Shown here: piece by piece, positions 28,440-37,838 of the stretch
Numbering within the stretch: the stretch's first letter is position 1
Layout of the letters: the number at the start of each line of letters is the position of its first letter
Source: Burkholderia pyrrocinia
Lineage (GTDB): Bacteria; Pseudomonadota; Gammaproteobacteria; Burkholderiales; Burkholderiaceae
Direction of reading: 5' to 3'
Length of the DNA stretch: 64,000 bases
NCBI RefSeq assembly: GCF_018417535.1
Contig: NZ_CP070978.1
Span: 1,178,001 to 1,242,000 of the forward strand
The notes under the pieces: generated by a model
Database searches by the model: none
What the model was told of the DNA's origin: nothing
What the model saw: the letters and a program-made list of their open reading frames with translations, nothing else
Translations under genes and position numbers: made by a program

Positions 28440-29399
28440 ATGACCACGCCCGCCCCCGCCCGCGCCGACGTCGCGCACCGCGTCTTTTCGGACGGTCAGT
28501 TGTCGATCGGCCTCACGCTGCCGCTGCTTCGCAGCGGCAACATCGTCGCCGACTTCAACGAACAGATCGAACTCGCGGCGCTTGCCGATACGCTCGGCTT
28601 TCGAGCGCTGTGGATTCGCGACGTGCCGCTGAACAGCGCCGACTATCCCGACCCGGTCGGCCACCTCGACCCGTGGGTGTTGCTCGGCGCACTGGCGTCG
28701 CGCACGCGCGAGATCGCGCTCGCCAGCGGCGCGATCGTGCTGCCGCTGCGTCATCCGCTGCATATCGCGAAAGGCGCGCTGTCGGTCGCGACGCTGTCGG
28801 GCGAACGCTTCATCCTCGGGCTCGGCTCCGGCGACCGGCCGCCTGAATACGCGGCGTTCGGCGTCGACGCGCAAACGCGGCGCGACCGCTATCGCGAACA
28901 TTGGGACGTCGTCGCGGCCGCGCTCGGCGTGCCGTCGCGCGTGCTGCCCGACGAAACGCCGCCCGACGCGCCCGAATTCACGTTGCTGCCGCGCGGCGAC
29001 GACGCGGTGCCGATGCTCGCGGTCGGCTCGGGCGGACAGAGCGTCGACTGGATCGCACGGCACTCGATCGGCTGGATGACGTACCACCGCGATCCGGACA
29101 CGCAGCGCGCACGCTATTCGATGTGGCGCGCGGCGGTCGACCGGCTCGCGTCGCCGGCCTTTCGCGCGTTCGGCGTGTCGATGCGGCTCGACCTCGCCTC
29201 GCATCCCGACGCGCCGGCCGTCGCATTGCCGCTCGGCTATGCCACCGGGCGCCGGGCATTGATCGACATCCTGCAGGACATGCGCGCAGCGGGCACGCAT
29301 CACGTTACGCTGAATCCGGGATCGGACCGGCCCGTGCGCGAAGTCATCGAAGAACTCGCCGAGCATGTGCTGCCGGTTTTTCACAACGGGCAAGAGTAA
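28440..29399 (+). CDS. LLM-class (luciferase-like) flavin-dependent oxidoreductase
   Basis: The 319-residue protein is a TIM-barrel of the bacterial luciferase family. It begins after an extended N-terminus with LSIGLTLPLLRSGN, and has FRALWIRDVPL and SGAIVLPLRHPLHIAKGALS. The flavin-binding region is ERFILGLGSGDRPPEYAAFG. Members use FMNH2 to oxidise small organic molecules; the substrate is not identifiable. It lies 102 bases after the broken GNAT gene on the same strand. Confidence 0.85.
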   Translation: MTTPAPARADVAHRVFSDGQLSIGLTLPLLRSGNIVADFNEQIELAALADTLGFRALWIRDVPLNSADYPDPVGHLDPWVLLGALASRTREIALASGAIVLPLRHPLHIAKGALSVATLSGERFILGLGSGDRPPEYAAFGVDAQTRRDRYREHWDVVAAALGVPSRVLPDETPPDAPEFTLLPRGDDAVPMLAVGSGGQSVDWIARHSIGWMTYHRDPDTQRARYSMWRAAVDRLASPAFRAFGVSMRLDLASHPDAPAVALPLGYATGRRALIDILQDMRAAGTHHVTLNPGSDRPVREVIEELAEHVLPVFHNGQE

Positions 29400-29822
29400 T
29401 TCTTCAGGAATACGAATCCATCAAATGCGACGTGCGTGTTGCGATGATCGTCCTTGATTCATGATCGGGCGAACGCTCGCGTGACGACACGCCATTCGCG
29501 CTCCTCAGCCGTTCCCGATTCACATCTGCGCACCGGGTCGCCAACCAGCACGCGTTACAGGACGCTTACGATTCGACAAGCAGGACGTGTCCACCTGTCG
29601 GACTGTCTACAGTCATGTGTCAGACACTTGCCCGTCCGAACGCCCGGCCGACAGGATCGCGATGCAACCCGCGAACCAGCCGCAAACGCCCGCGCCGCCT
29701 CGCGTATGCCCGAATCGAATATTCGTCGACGGAACTATTCGGTTCCGGTCGCGATCATGTTAACTTCCGTCCATCGTTCAGCCCGGCGGGCCGCGCGCCG
29801 ATGCGCGCCCGCATGCCTACTC
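29400..29822. other. Intergenic region upstream of the MscS channel
   Basis: About 420 bases. The MscS frame is open back to 29454, but that part has no signal peptide or family-like sequence, so I read it as non-coding. No clear promoter seen. Confidence 0.4.
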
Positions 29823-32315
29823 ATGCGACAACTTCTCCTCGGCTGGCTACTCGCTGCCGTCGTCTCGGCCGCACACGCGGCCGCTCCCGCACCGGCCGCC
29901 GCGTCGGCCGCGTCCGGCACCGCGCCCGCGCTGACGCCGCAACAGGCCCAGCAGGCACTCGCCGTGCTCGAAAACCCGCGCCAGCGCGCCCAGGTCGAAA
30001 CGACGCTGCGCGCGATCGCGGCTGTCGGCGCATTGAGCGCACCTGCGGTCGTGGCCAGCGAAGCGGACGCGGCCAGCGGCGCGTCGGCTGCCGCCGCGCC
30101 GGCCGCGCTCACGTCGAACGGGCTCGCGTCGATGCTCGTCCGGCAAGGATCGCGCTGGACCACGGAAATCGGCAGCGCGCTGAAGGAATCGCTGCGCTCG
30201 CTGCTCGATGTCGGCTCGGTCGGAAGCTGGTGGCACGACAGGCTGGTGCGCGCCGACGAGCGCGCGGATCTCACGCACGCGATCTGGATCATCATCGCCG
30301 TGCTCGTGCCCGCGTTCCTGTTCGAATGGTTCGCGAAGCGACTGCTGCGGCGCGCGCTGGCCGCGCTGGCCGCACGGCGCGCCGACTCGTCGCGCCGCAC
30401 CGCGCCCGACGACGACAACGCGCCGCCACCGGACTCATCGGACCCGCCCGCCGCCCCTGATGGTGCCGACACCGCCGACGCCTCCGACACCGCCGACGCC
30501 GCGCCCGCGTCATCGCAAGGCCGCGGCCACGCGCGGCGTCACACGACGCTGCTGCACCGGGTGCCGCGCGCGCTTGTCAGCCTCGCGCTGCGCGCGGTGC
30601 CGCTGCTCGTGTTCGTCGGTGCCGCGAGCCTGACGATGTCGATGATCGGCGATGCAGGCACGCCGATCGAATCCGCGCTCGAATCGCTGATCGACATCTA
30701 CGTGATCTGCCGGCTCGTCACGATCGTCGGCCGGCTGTGCTTCCAGCCCGATGCGCGGCAGTTGCGGCTGCTGCATATCAGCGACGCATGGGCCGACTTC
30801 GCGCAACGCTCGATCGCGCGGATCGTGATCGTGGTCGGCGGCTGCACGGCCGCGATCGAGATCGCCGCGAACTTCGGCCTCAGCGAGGCCGGTCACGTCG
30901 CGCTGCTGAAAGCCGTCGCGCTCGTCGGACACGTGATGATCTCGGCACTGATCCTGCAGTGCCGCCGGCCGGTCGCCGCACGGATCCGCGCAGCCGGCGC
31001 GGACCGCCCGACCTTCGCGGTGGTCGGCAACGCGCTCGCGGACGCCTGGGCGCCCGTGTCGGTGTTCATCGTGATGGCACTGTGGTTCGTGTGGGCGCTC
31101 GACGTCCATAACGGCTACCGCGTGCTGATCACGCTCGGCGGCCGCTCGATCGCCGCGATGATCGGCATGCGGATCGTGTCGATCGTCGTGTTCGGCGCGC
31201 TCGCGCGGCTGTTCCAGCGCCGCGACGAAGACCGCACGCTCGTCCACCTGCACGCGTACCGCTACTACCCGCTGCTGCGCCAGATCGTATCGGGCGCAAT
31301 CGGCATCGTGACCGTCGCGCTGTTGCTGCAGATCTGGGGCGTGCCGATCTTCCGCGCGTTCGAGACCGGCACGATCGGCCACCGGCTCGCGTCCGCGCTG
31401 GTGACGATCGCGATCGCGGCGATCGTCGCGCTCGTCATATGGGAAGCCGCGAACATCGCGATCGAGCGCCGTCTGCAGCGATGGACCCGCGAAGGCAATC
31501 TCGTGCGCGCGGCACGCCTGCGCACGCTGCTGCCGATGCTGCGCTCGCTGCTGTTCGTGATGATCGCGCTGGTCGTCGTGCTGACGGGCCTCAGCCAGCT
31601 CGGCGTGAACGTCGGCCCGCTGCTGGCCGGCGCCAGCATCTTCGGCGTCGCGCTCGGCTTCGGCTCGCAGAAGCTCGTACAGGATTTCATCACCGGGATC
31701 TTCCTGCTGATGGAAAACGCGATGCAGGTCGGCGACTGGGTCACGCTCGCCGGCGTGTCGGGCACGGTCGAATACCTGTCGATCCGCACCGTACGGCTGC
31801 GCGCGGGCGACGGGTCGCTGTATACGATTCCGTTCAGTTCGGTGACGACCGTCAACAACACGAATCGCGGGCTCGGCAACGCGGCCGTCAAGGTCAGCAT
31901 CGCGTACGGCGAGGACATCGACCGCGCGATCGCGACGCTGAAGGAGATCGGTGCCGCATTGCGCGACGATCCGAAGTACCACGGCGGCATCCTGTCGGAC
32001 TTCAGCTACTGGGGCGTCGACCAGGTCGACGGCGCGGCGCTCGCGCTCGCCGGACAGATGCAGTGTACGGACTCGACGCGCTGGAGCGTGCAGCGCGAAT
32101 TCAACCGGCGGATTGCGGAAACGTTCCGCGAACGCGGCATCCGGATCGCCAATCCGCAGCGCAGCCTCGTCGCGTACGCGGATGGATCGCGGCCTGTCGG
32201 CAACGGCGAAGGCGAAGGCGAAGGCGAAGGCAGCAGCAACACCCACAACGGCAACGCCACCGAAACGGCCGCCCGGCCGCCGTTGCCCGGCGACCCGGAG
32301 CGCAAGCCGGGCTGA
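29823..32315 (+). CDS. Large mechanosensitive channel of the MscS family
   Basis: The 830-residue protein begins with a signal peptide (MRQLLLGWLLAAVVSAAHA). A periplasmic Ala-rich domain follows, then many membrane helices (first at about 160-180) with a Pro/Asp/Ala-rich cytosolic linker after it. The C-terminal MscS core has the pore helix LLAGASIFGVALGFGSQKLV, the family motif, followed by VGDWVTLAGVSGTVEYLSIRT of the beta domain. It should open under membrane tension to release solutes. A GEGEGEGEG tract lies near the C-terminus. ATG 29757 is an alternative start. It is longer than MscS (286 residues), like YbdG/YbiO-type channels. Confidence 0.88.
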   Translation: MRQLLLGWLLAAVVSAAHAAAPAPAAASAASGTAPALTPQQAQQALAVLENPRQRAQVETTLRAIAAVGALSAPAVVASEADAASGASAAAAPAALTSNGLASMLVRQGSRWTTEIGSALKESLRSLLDVGSVGSWWHDRLVRADERADLTHAIWIIIAVLVPAFLFEWFAKRLLRRALAALAARRADSSRRTAPDDDNAPPPDSSDPPAAPDGADTADASDTADAAPASSQGRGHARRHTTLLHRVPRALVSLALRAVPLLVFVGAASLTMSMIGDAGTPIESALESLIDIYVICRLVTIVGRLCFQPDARQLRLLHISDAWADFAQRSIARIVIVVGGCTAAIEIAANFGLSEAGHVALLKAVALVGHVMISALILQCRRPVAARIRAAGADRPTFAVVGNALADAWAPVSVFIVMALWFVWALDVHNGYRVLITLGGRSIAAMIGMRIVSIVVFGALARLFQRRDEDRTLVHLHAYRYYPLLRQIVSGAIGIVTVALLLQIWGVPIFRAFETGTIGHRLASALVTIAIAAIVALVIWEAANIAIERRLQRWTREGNLVRAARLRTLLPMLRSLLFVMIALVVVLTGLSQLGVNVGPLLAGASIFGVALGFGSQKLVQDFITGIFLLMENAMQVGDWVTLAGVSGTVEYLSIRTVRLRAGDGSLYTIPFSSVTTVNNTNRGLGNAAVKVSIAYGEDIDRAIATLKEIGAALRDDPKYHGGILSDFSYWGVDQVDGAALALAGQMQCTDSTRWSVQREFNRRIAETFRERGIRIANPQRSLVAYADGSRPVGNGEGEGEGEGSSNTHNGNATETAARPPLPGDPERKPG
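32205..32231 (+). repeat. (GGCGAA)4 hexanucleotide tandem repeat inside the MscS gene
   Basis: Four exact GGCGAA units plus GGC encode alternating Gly-Glu near the channel C-terminus. The unit is a multiple of three, so slippage would change length without breaking the frame. Confidence 0.9.
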
Positions 32316-32342
32316 CCGGCCAAGGCTAACGGCGCGCCGCGC

Positions 32343-33176
32343 TCAACGCGCGACGGGCTTCTTCACGCGCCGCGTGCTTGCCGCCGCAGGCGCCGCCGCG
32401 CCCGGCTTCGCCGTGCGTTTCGCCGCAGCACGCTGCCCCCGCTTCGCACCGGCTTCAGGATCGGCGGCACACGCGTCGCGCTGCGCGTGCCATTGTTCGA
32501 GCAGCACGCGCGTCTGGTCGGCGATCGTCTCGATCAGCAGCGCCGCGCGCTCGCCCTCGAACGCTTCCCATTCGAGCAGTTGCAGCGCCGAACGCTGCGC
32601 GATGTGGAACACCGTGATCTGCCCGAACAGGCTCAACGCGCGCAACCGCGTGACGGGATCGTCGGCCGGCCGCCCCGAGATGCGGCCGATCAGCTCGGCG
32701 CTCACGTCGTTGAGCGGCTTGCGCATCCGCTTCATCAGGATTTCGCTCGCGCTCGCCGGCTCCTGGCCGCCCTGCTCGCGTACGAAGAACATCCGCTGGT
32801 TCATCGTCTTCGGCGCCGTGAACATCCGTTCCGACAACGCGCGCAACAACCCGATGAACGCGTCGATCAGCACGTCGACATCCGCGTCCGCATCGAGCAT
32901 CGCCCACGCATGGCCGACCGACGGCGCGAATACCTCCCAGCCGTGCTCGGCGATCGTCTCCACGCACGCGCGGTAAACGCCTTCCTTGTTCTCGAAGTAG
33001 TACTGGAGCGCCGGGGCGTTCACGCCGGCCATCGCGGCGATCTCGCGCGTCGATGCGCCCGCGAACCCGCGTTCGCCGAACAGTTCGATCGCGGCCTCGA
33101 TGATCCGCTGACGCGTTTCGTCGCCGCGCGCGTAGCCGCCCGCCGACGTGCGGCGCAGCTTCTTCGCTTCGTTCAT
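32343..33176 (-). CDS. TetR-family repressor of the efflux operon, with basic C-terminal tail
   Basis: The 277-residue protein has an N-terminal TetR helix-turn-helix (about 20-66: RIIEAAIELFGERGFAGAST, then NAPALQYYFENKEGVY). A ligand domain similar to the CecR/DUF1956 type follows. The last 35 residues are Lys/Arg/Ala-rich (QRAAAKRTAKPGAAAP, RRVKKPVAR), resembling histone-H1-like tails of Burkholderia proteins. It is divergent from the tripartite efflux operon and probably binds the palindrome at 33241-33252. Inducer unknown. Confidence 0.9.
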   Translation of the reverse strand: MNEAKKLRRTSAGGYARGDETRQRIIEAAIELFGERGFAGASTREIAAMAGVNAPALQYYFENKEGVYRACVETIAEHGWEVFAPSVGHAWAMLDADADVDVLIDAFIGLLRALSERMFTAPKTMNQRMFFVREQGGQEPASASEILMKRMRKPLNDVSAELIGRISGRPADDPVTRLRALSLFGQITVFHIAQRSALQLLEWEAFEGERAALLIETIADQTRVLLEQWHAQRDACAADPEAGAKRGQRAAAKRTAKPGAAAPAAASTRRVKKPVAR

Positions 33177-33210
33177 GCCTTCCTCGTCATTCGATCGATC
33201 GACATTCTAC

Positions 33211-33239
33211 TTGACACAATTTTAGCAACTGGAATAATT
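33211..33239 (+). promoter_or_regulatory. Predicted sigma-70 promoter of the efflux operon
   Basis: TTGACA (33211-33216) is a perfect -35. A 17-base spacer leads to ATAATT (33234-33239) as -10, 29 bases before the ATG at 33269. It overlaps the putative TetR operator. Confidence 0.7.
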
Positions 33240-33255
33240 CTTCCAATTGGAATAA
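33230..33255. promoter_or_regulatory. Candidate TetR operator
   Basis: TTCCAATTGGAA (33241-33252) is a perfect 12-base palindrome. It is embedded between two direct copies of TGGAATAA (33230-33237 and 33248-33255) covering the -10 and the start region of the efflux promoter. Binding here would block transcription. Confidence 0.65.
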
Positions 33256-33268
33256 ATTGGATGCCAGC

Positions 33269-34393
33269 ATGTCGACGCTGCAAGACCCGCCACAGAAAGC
33301 AAATCGTCAGGAAATCGAAACAACGCCGCGCAACGGAAACGTCGGATCGAAGCGGCGCATCCTGCTCGTCGTCGCCGTGCTCGCAGCCATCGGCGGTGCC
33401 GTCTGGCTCGGCCGCTGGTGGACGGTCGGCCGCTTCATCGAAAGCACCAACGATGCGTACCTGCAGGCGGACAGCATGACCGCCGCGCCGAAGGTCGCCG
33501 GCTACGTGACCGACGTGTATGTGCGCGACAACCAGGCCGTGAAGGCCGGCGATCCGCTCGTGCGGCTCGACGTCCGCCAGTACCAGGTCGCGCTCGCGCA
33601 ATCGCTCGCGACCGTCGACGCGCGCCGCGCCGATATCGCGCGCGCCGAAGCCGACATCAGCCAGCAGCACGCGAATCTCGAACAGGCCGACGCGCAGGCG
33701 AAGGTGTCGCAGATCAACGCGCGGCACGCGAGCGACGAATACGCGCGTTATGCGCCGCTTGCGGCGACCGGCGCCGAAACGCACGAACGCGTCGCCGACC
33801 TGAAGAGCACGCGCGACCAGGCGGCCGCGACGCTCGCCGCGAACAACGCGTCGATCGCTGCCGCCCGCACGCAGATCGCGTCGTTCACCGCGCAGCTCCA
33901 GCAGGCGCGTGCGCAACTCGAGGCCGCGCAGGCCAGCGCCGCGCAGGCGCAGCTCGACCTCGACAACACGGTCGTGCGCAGCACGCTCGCCGGCCGCGTC
34001 GGCGATCGCACGGTGCGCGTCGGCCAGTATGTGCAACCCGGCACGCGCCTGCTGACCGTCGTGCCGGTCGACGCGATCTATCTTGTCGCGAACTTCAAGG
34101 AAACGCAGATCCGCCAGATGCGCATCGGCCAGCCCGTCGAGCTGCATGTCGACGCGCTGCCGGACGGCGCGCTGTCCGGCGTCGTCGACAGCTTCGCGCC
34201 CGGCACCGGCGCGCAGTTCGCGCTGCTGCCCCCCGAAAACGCGACCGGCAACTTCACGAAGATCGTCCAGCGCGTGCCGGTGCGCATCCGCCTCGCCGCG
34301 GACGCCCGCGCACAGCACATGCTGCTGCCGGGGCTGTCGGTGACGGTCGACGTCGATACGCGCTCGGCCCGCGACGAGAAGCGCCATGGCTGA
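33269..34393 (+). CDS. HlyD/EmrA-type membrane fusion protein
   Basis: The 374-residue periplasmic adaptor is anchored by one N-terminal helix (about 30-47). Its lipoyl half begins near DAYLQADSMTAAPKVAGYV, and a long coiled-coil hairpin (about 100-220, rich in Ala/Gln) and beta-barrel (GDRTVRVGQYVQPGTRL) follow. It links the inner-membrane pump to the outer-membrane channel. ATG 33269 is preferred over the in-frame TTG 33257. The next gene overlaps it by 8 bases. Confidence 0.92.
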   Translation: MSTLQDPPQKANRQEIETTPRNGNVGSKRRILLVVAVLAAIGGAVWLGRWWTVGRFIESTNDAYLQADSMTAAPKVAGYVTDVYVRDNQAVKAGDPLVRLDVRQYQVALAQSLATVDARRADIARAEADISQQHANLEQADAQAKVSQINARHASDEYARYAPLAATGAETHERVADLKSTRDQAAATLAANNASIAAARTQIASFTAQLQQARAQLEAAQASAAQAQLDLDNTVVRSTLAGRVGDRTVRVGQYVQPGTRLLTVVPVDAIYLVANFKETQIRQMRIGQPVELHVDALPDGALSGVVDSFAPGTGAQFALLPPENATGNFTKIVQRVPVRIRLAADARAQHMLLPGLSVTVDVDTRSARDEKRHG

Positions 34394-35972
34394 CACGCCC
34401 GCGACGACACCCGCGCCGCCGCACGAAGGCCGCGCGAGCGTGACCGACTGGATCGCGGTCGCGGCCGGCGCGCTCGGCGCGCTGATGGCGACGCTCGACA
34501 TCTCGATCACGAACTCCGCGCTGCCGCAGATCCAGGGCGAAATCGGCGCGACCGGCACCGAAGGCACGTGGATCTCGACCGGCTACCTGATGTCGGAAAT
34601 CGTGATGATCCCGCTCGCCGCGTGGCTCACGCGCGTGTTCGGGCTGCGCAATTTCCTGCTGACGAACTCCGCGCTCTTCATCGCGTTCTCGATGATGTGC
34701 GGCTGGTCGCATTCGCTGCCGATGATGATCGCCGGCCGGATCGGCCAGGGCTTCACGGGCGGTGCGCTGATCCCGACCGCGCAGACCATCATCCGCACGC
34801 GGCTGCCGCTGTCGCAGCTACCGGTCGGGATGACGCTGTTCGGCCTGATCGTGCTGCTCGGGCCGCTGTTCGGCCCGGTGCTCGGCGGCTGGCTCGCGGA
34901 GAACGTGAACTGGAGCTGGTGCTTCTTCCTGAACCTGCCCGTGTGCCTGCTGCTGATGGCGCTGCTGGTGTTCGGTCTGCCGTCGGACCGCCCGCAATGG
35001 CGCTCGTTCTTCAACGCGGACTGGCTCGGGATCGCCGGCCTCGCGATCGGGCTGAGCTCGCTCACCGTGGTGCTCGAGGAAGGTCAGCGCGAACGCTGGT
35101 TCGAATCGCAGATGATCGTCACGCTGAGCCTCGTGTCGCTCGCCGGGATGATCCTGATCGCGCTGTCGCAGCGCTTCGCGAAGCGGCCGATCATGCGGTT
35201 GTCGCTGATGCGCAACCCGCGCTACGCAAGCGTGATCGTGATCGTGTCCGCGGTCGGCGCCGGGCTGTACGGCGTGTCCTACCTGCTGCCGCAGTTCCTC
35301 GCGATCGTCGCCGGCTACAACGCGGAACAGGCCGGCGCGATCATGCTGCTGTCGGGGCTACCGGCCTTTCTCGTGATGCCGATCCTGCCGCGCCTGCTCG
35401 GCAAGGTCGATTTCCGCATCCTCGTGATCTCGGGGCTGCTGCTGTTCTGCCTGAGCTGCATGCTCGACATCAGCCTGACCGCGCAGAGCGTCGGCCACGA
35501 CTTCGTGTGGTCGCAACTGATCCGCGGCGTCGCGCAGATGCTCGCGATGATGCCGCTCAACCAGGCATCGATGGCGGCCGTCGCGCGTGAAGACTCGGGC
35601 GACGCGGCCGGACTCTACAACATGGCGCGCAATCTCGGCGGCTCGATCGGGCTCGCGATCATCGGCACCGTGATCGACCGGCGCACGACCTTCCATACGG
35701 CCGCGCTCCGCGAATCGGTGACCGCGAACTCGCTGATCGGGCAGGACCGGTTGTCGGCCTACGCGGCCAACTGGTTCGCGCACACCGGCGACCTCGCGTA
35801 TTCGAACATGCGTGCGCTCGGGCAGCTTGCGCAGCAGATCCAGATCCAGGCGGTCGTGATGACCTATTCCGAAACCTTTTATCTGCTGGGCCTCGCGCTG
35901 CTCGCGTGCGTGCCGCTCGCGCTGCTGCTGAGAACGCCGCGCGGGCCGCAGCCGATGTCGTCCGGCCATTGA
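34386..35972 (+). CDS. EmrB/QacA-type (DHA2) multidrug MFS transporter
   Basis: The 528-residue inner-membrane antiporter has about 14 helices. LDISITNSALPQIQGE in helix 1 is the DHA2 signature, and LGPLFGPVLGGWLAENVNWSWCFFLNLPV is motif C plus its flanks. It pumps hydrophobic drugs in exchange for protons, with the EmrA-like adaptor and outer-membrane lipoprotein encoded beside it. The 8-base overlap with the adaptor gene suggests translational coupling. Confidence 0.93.
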   Translation: MADTPATTPAPPHEGRASVTDWIAVAAGALGALMATLDISITNSALPQIQGEIGATGTEGTWISTGYLMSEIVMIPLAAWLTRVFGLRNFLLTNSALFIAFSMMCGWSHSLPMMIAGRIGQGFTGGALIPTAQTIIRTRLPLSQLPVGMTLFGLIVLLGPLFGPVLGGWLAENVNWSWCFFLNLPVCLLLMALLVFGLPSDRPQWRSFFNADWLGIAGLAIGLSSLTVVLEEGQRERWFESQMIVTLSLVSLAGMILIALSQRFAKRPIMRLSLMRNPRYASVIVIVSAVGAGLYGVSYLLPQFLAIVAGYNAEQAGAIMLLSGLPAFLVMPILPRLLGKVDFRILVISGLLLFCLSCMLDISLTAQSVGHDFVWSQLIRGVAQMLAMMPLNQASMAAVAREDSGDAAGLYNMARNLGGSIGLAIIGTVIDRRTTFHTAALRESVTANSLIGQDRLSAYAANWFAHTGDLAYSNMRALGQLAQQIQIQAVVMTYSETFYLLGLALLACVPLALLLRTPRGPQPMSSGH

Positions 35973-35985
35973 ACCGTCTTACGCC

Positions 35986-37473
35986 ATGAAACCCTTCTCC
36001 CTGCCCCGCCGCCCTGCGCTCACGCTGTGCACGGCCGCGTGCCTGCTCGCCGGCTGCACGGTCGGCCCCGACTACCATGGCGCGCCCGCCGCACCGGATG
36101 CGTCGACCTTCGTGCGCGCGCCGGCATCCGGCGTCGACACCGCCGCGCCCGCACCGAGCACGTGGTGGCACGCGCTGAACGATCGCCAGCTCGACGACCT
36201 GATCACCGCCGCGCTCGTGTACAACCCCGATCTGCACGCCGCACAGGCGCGCTTGCGCGCAGCGCGCGCGCAGCTCTCGCAACAGCGCGCTGCCCGGTTG
36301 CCGAAATCGTCGGCCACCGTCGCGGCCATCCGCATGCGCGAACCAAACGTCAGCGCGCTCGGCTCGCTACTGCCGTCGAACGGCTCGAACCAATCGGGCG
36401 GCGCGTCACCGTCGCTCGGCGGCTCGGGGCCGCTGCAGCTCTATTCGGCGGGCTTCGACGCGACCTGGGAAATCGACCTGTTCGGCGGCACGCGCCGGGC
36501 GGTCGAAGCCGCGTCCGCGCAGGCCGAGGCCGTCGACGCGGATCTGTCGGACACGCAGGTGTCGATCGCCGCCGAAGTCGCGACCGCCTACGTCGACCTG
36601 CGCGATCAGCAGCAGCGGCTGGCGCTGTCGCAGCGCACGGCCAAACTGCAGCAGGAGATGCTCGAACTCACGCAGCAGCGCCGCGCGCGCGGCGTCGCGG
36701 CCGATGTGGACATCGAACGCCTGACGACACAGGTCGAGAACACGCGTGCGTCACTGATCCCGCTCGACGCGCAGGTGACGGAATCGCTCGACCGGCTCGC
36801 GATCCTGACGGGCCGCGCGCCGGGTGCGCTCGACGCCGCGCTGTCGGCACCGGACGCCCCGCTGCCGACGCTGCCCGGCAGCGTGTCGATCGGTGATCCG
36901 GCCGCAGTGCTGAAGCAGCGCCCCGACATTCGCGCGGCCGAACGCCGGCTCGCGTCGAGCAATGCGCAGATCGGCGAGCATGTCGCCGACTATTTCCCCA
37001 AGGTGACGCTGCTCGGCGATCTCGGCTTCAGCGCGACGGACCCCGGCCATCTGTTCCGCAAGCAGAACTTCACGTGGATCGGCGCGCCGTACCTGCAATG
37101 GAACATTCTCGATTTTGGTCGCACACGCGGCGCGGTGCGTGCGGCCGAAGCGTCGCGCGACGAAGCGGAAGCGAACTACCAGAAGGCGGTGCTCGGCGCG
37201 CTGCAGGATGCGAACACGGCATTGCAGCGCTACGGGCACCAGCGCGAGCACGTCGTCGCGCTCACCAAGGTGCAGACGTCGGCCGTGCATTCCCGGTCGC
37301 TGATGGACGAGCGCTATCGTGCGGGTGTCGCATCGATGATCGACCTGCTCGACACGCAACGCGAAGCGCTGTCCGCGCAGCAGAACGTGATCGCCGGGCA
37401 GGCCGAACTGATCAAGGATTATGTGTCGCTGCAGAAGAGTCTCGGGCTCGGATGGCAGACGGACGCGATTTGA
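35986..37473 (+). CDS. NodT/OprM-type outer-membrane efflux lipoprotein
   Basis: The 495-residue precursor has the lipobox LLAGC (Cys about 24) followed by TVGPDYHGAP, the usual start of NodT-family channels. Two repeated OEP domains contain the expected TWEIDLFGGTRRAVEAA and NFTWIGAPYLQWNILDFGRTR segments. The protein forms a trimeric outer-membrane tunnel completing the tripartite pump. It starts 13 bases after the MFS gene and is the last gene of the operon. Confidence 0.94.
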   Translation: MKPFSLPRRPALTLCTAACLLAGCTVGPDYHGAPAAPDASTFVRAPASGVDTAAPAPSTWWHALNDRQLDDLITAALVYNPDLHAAQARLRAARAQLSQQRAARLPKSSATVAAIRMREPNVSALGSLLPSNGSNQSGGASPSLGGSGPLQLYSAGFDATWEIDLFGGTRRAVEAASAQAEAVDADLSDTQVSIAAEVATAYVDLRDQQQRLALSQRTAKLQQEMLELTQQRRARGVAADVDIERLTTQVENTRASLIPLDAQVTESLDRLAILTGRAPGALDAALSAPDAPLPTLPGSVSIGDPAAVLKQRPDIRAAERRLASSNAQIGEHVADYFPKVTLLGDLGFSATDPGHLFRKQNFTWIGAPYLQWNILDFGRTRGAVRAAEASRDEAEANYQKAVLGALQDANTALQRYGHQREHVVALTKVQTSAVHSRSLMDERYRAGVASMIDLLDTQREALSAQQNVIAGQAELIKDYVSLQKSLGLGWQTDAI

Positions 37474-37838
37474 AGGCGGGTCGATCGTCGCCGCGCGCCG
37501 CTGCGACGAGTGGCCGTCCCGCGCGATGATCCGTGACCATGCGGACCGGTATCGATGCTTGAATTGCAGATCGTAAAGCGCATCAAAGGCATCGCGCATT
37601 CGAGCGTCGGCAGCATCGCCTGCGCGATCCATGCACGATAGCGTCCCGCTACGCAACGCAACAACTCATTGCGCACGCAACAATATTCGTTCGCTCCCTC
37701 CTCGACCACCGGGCCCGCCCAGCATCGACGCGGCACCTATCGAAAACATATCCAATATCAATTAGCCAATCGTCTGACGATCTCTTTTAATTCAGTCGGC
37801 TTCCCCACCACCGATCGGATTCAAGGAGTTCCATCGTC
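37474..37838. other. Intergenic region upstream of the catalase gene
   Basis: No gene is supported. The right part becomes AT-rich before the catalase start and holds a short palindrome ATCGTC-T-GACGAT (37769-37781). Four-base blocks spaced by seven near 37738-37774 only loosely resemble an OxyR site, so I do not call one. Confidence 0.4.

Noticed and set aside
37738..37781. OxyR-binding site before katB
   Set aside because: Only loose agreement with four spaced 4-base blocks; too degenerate to call.
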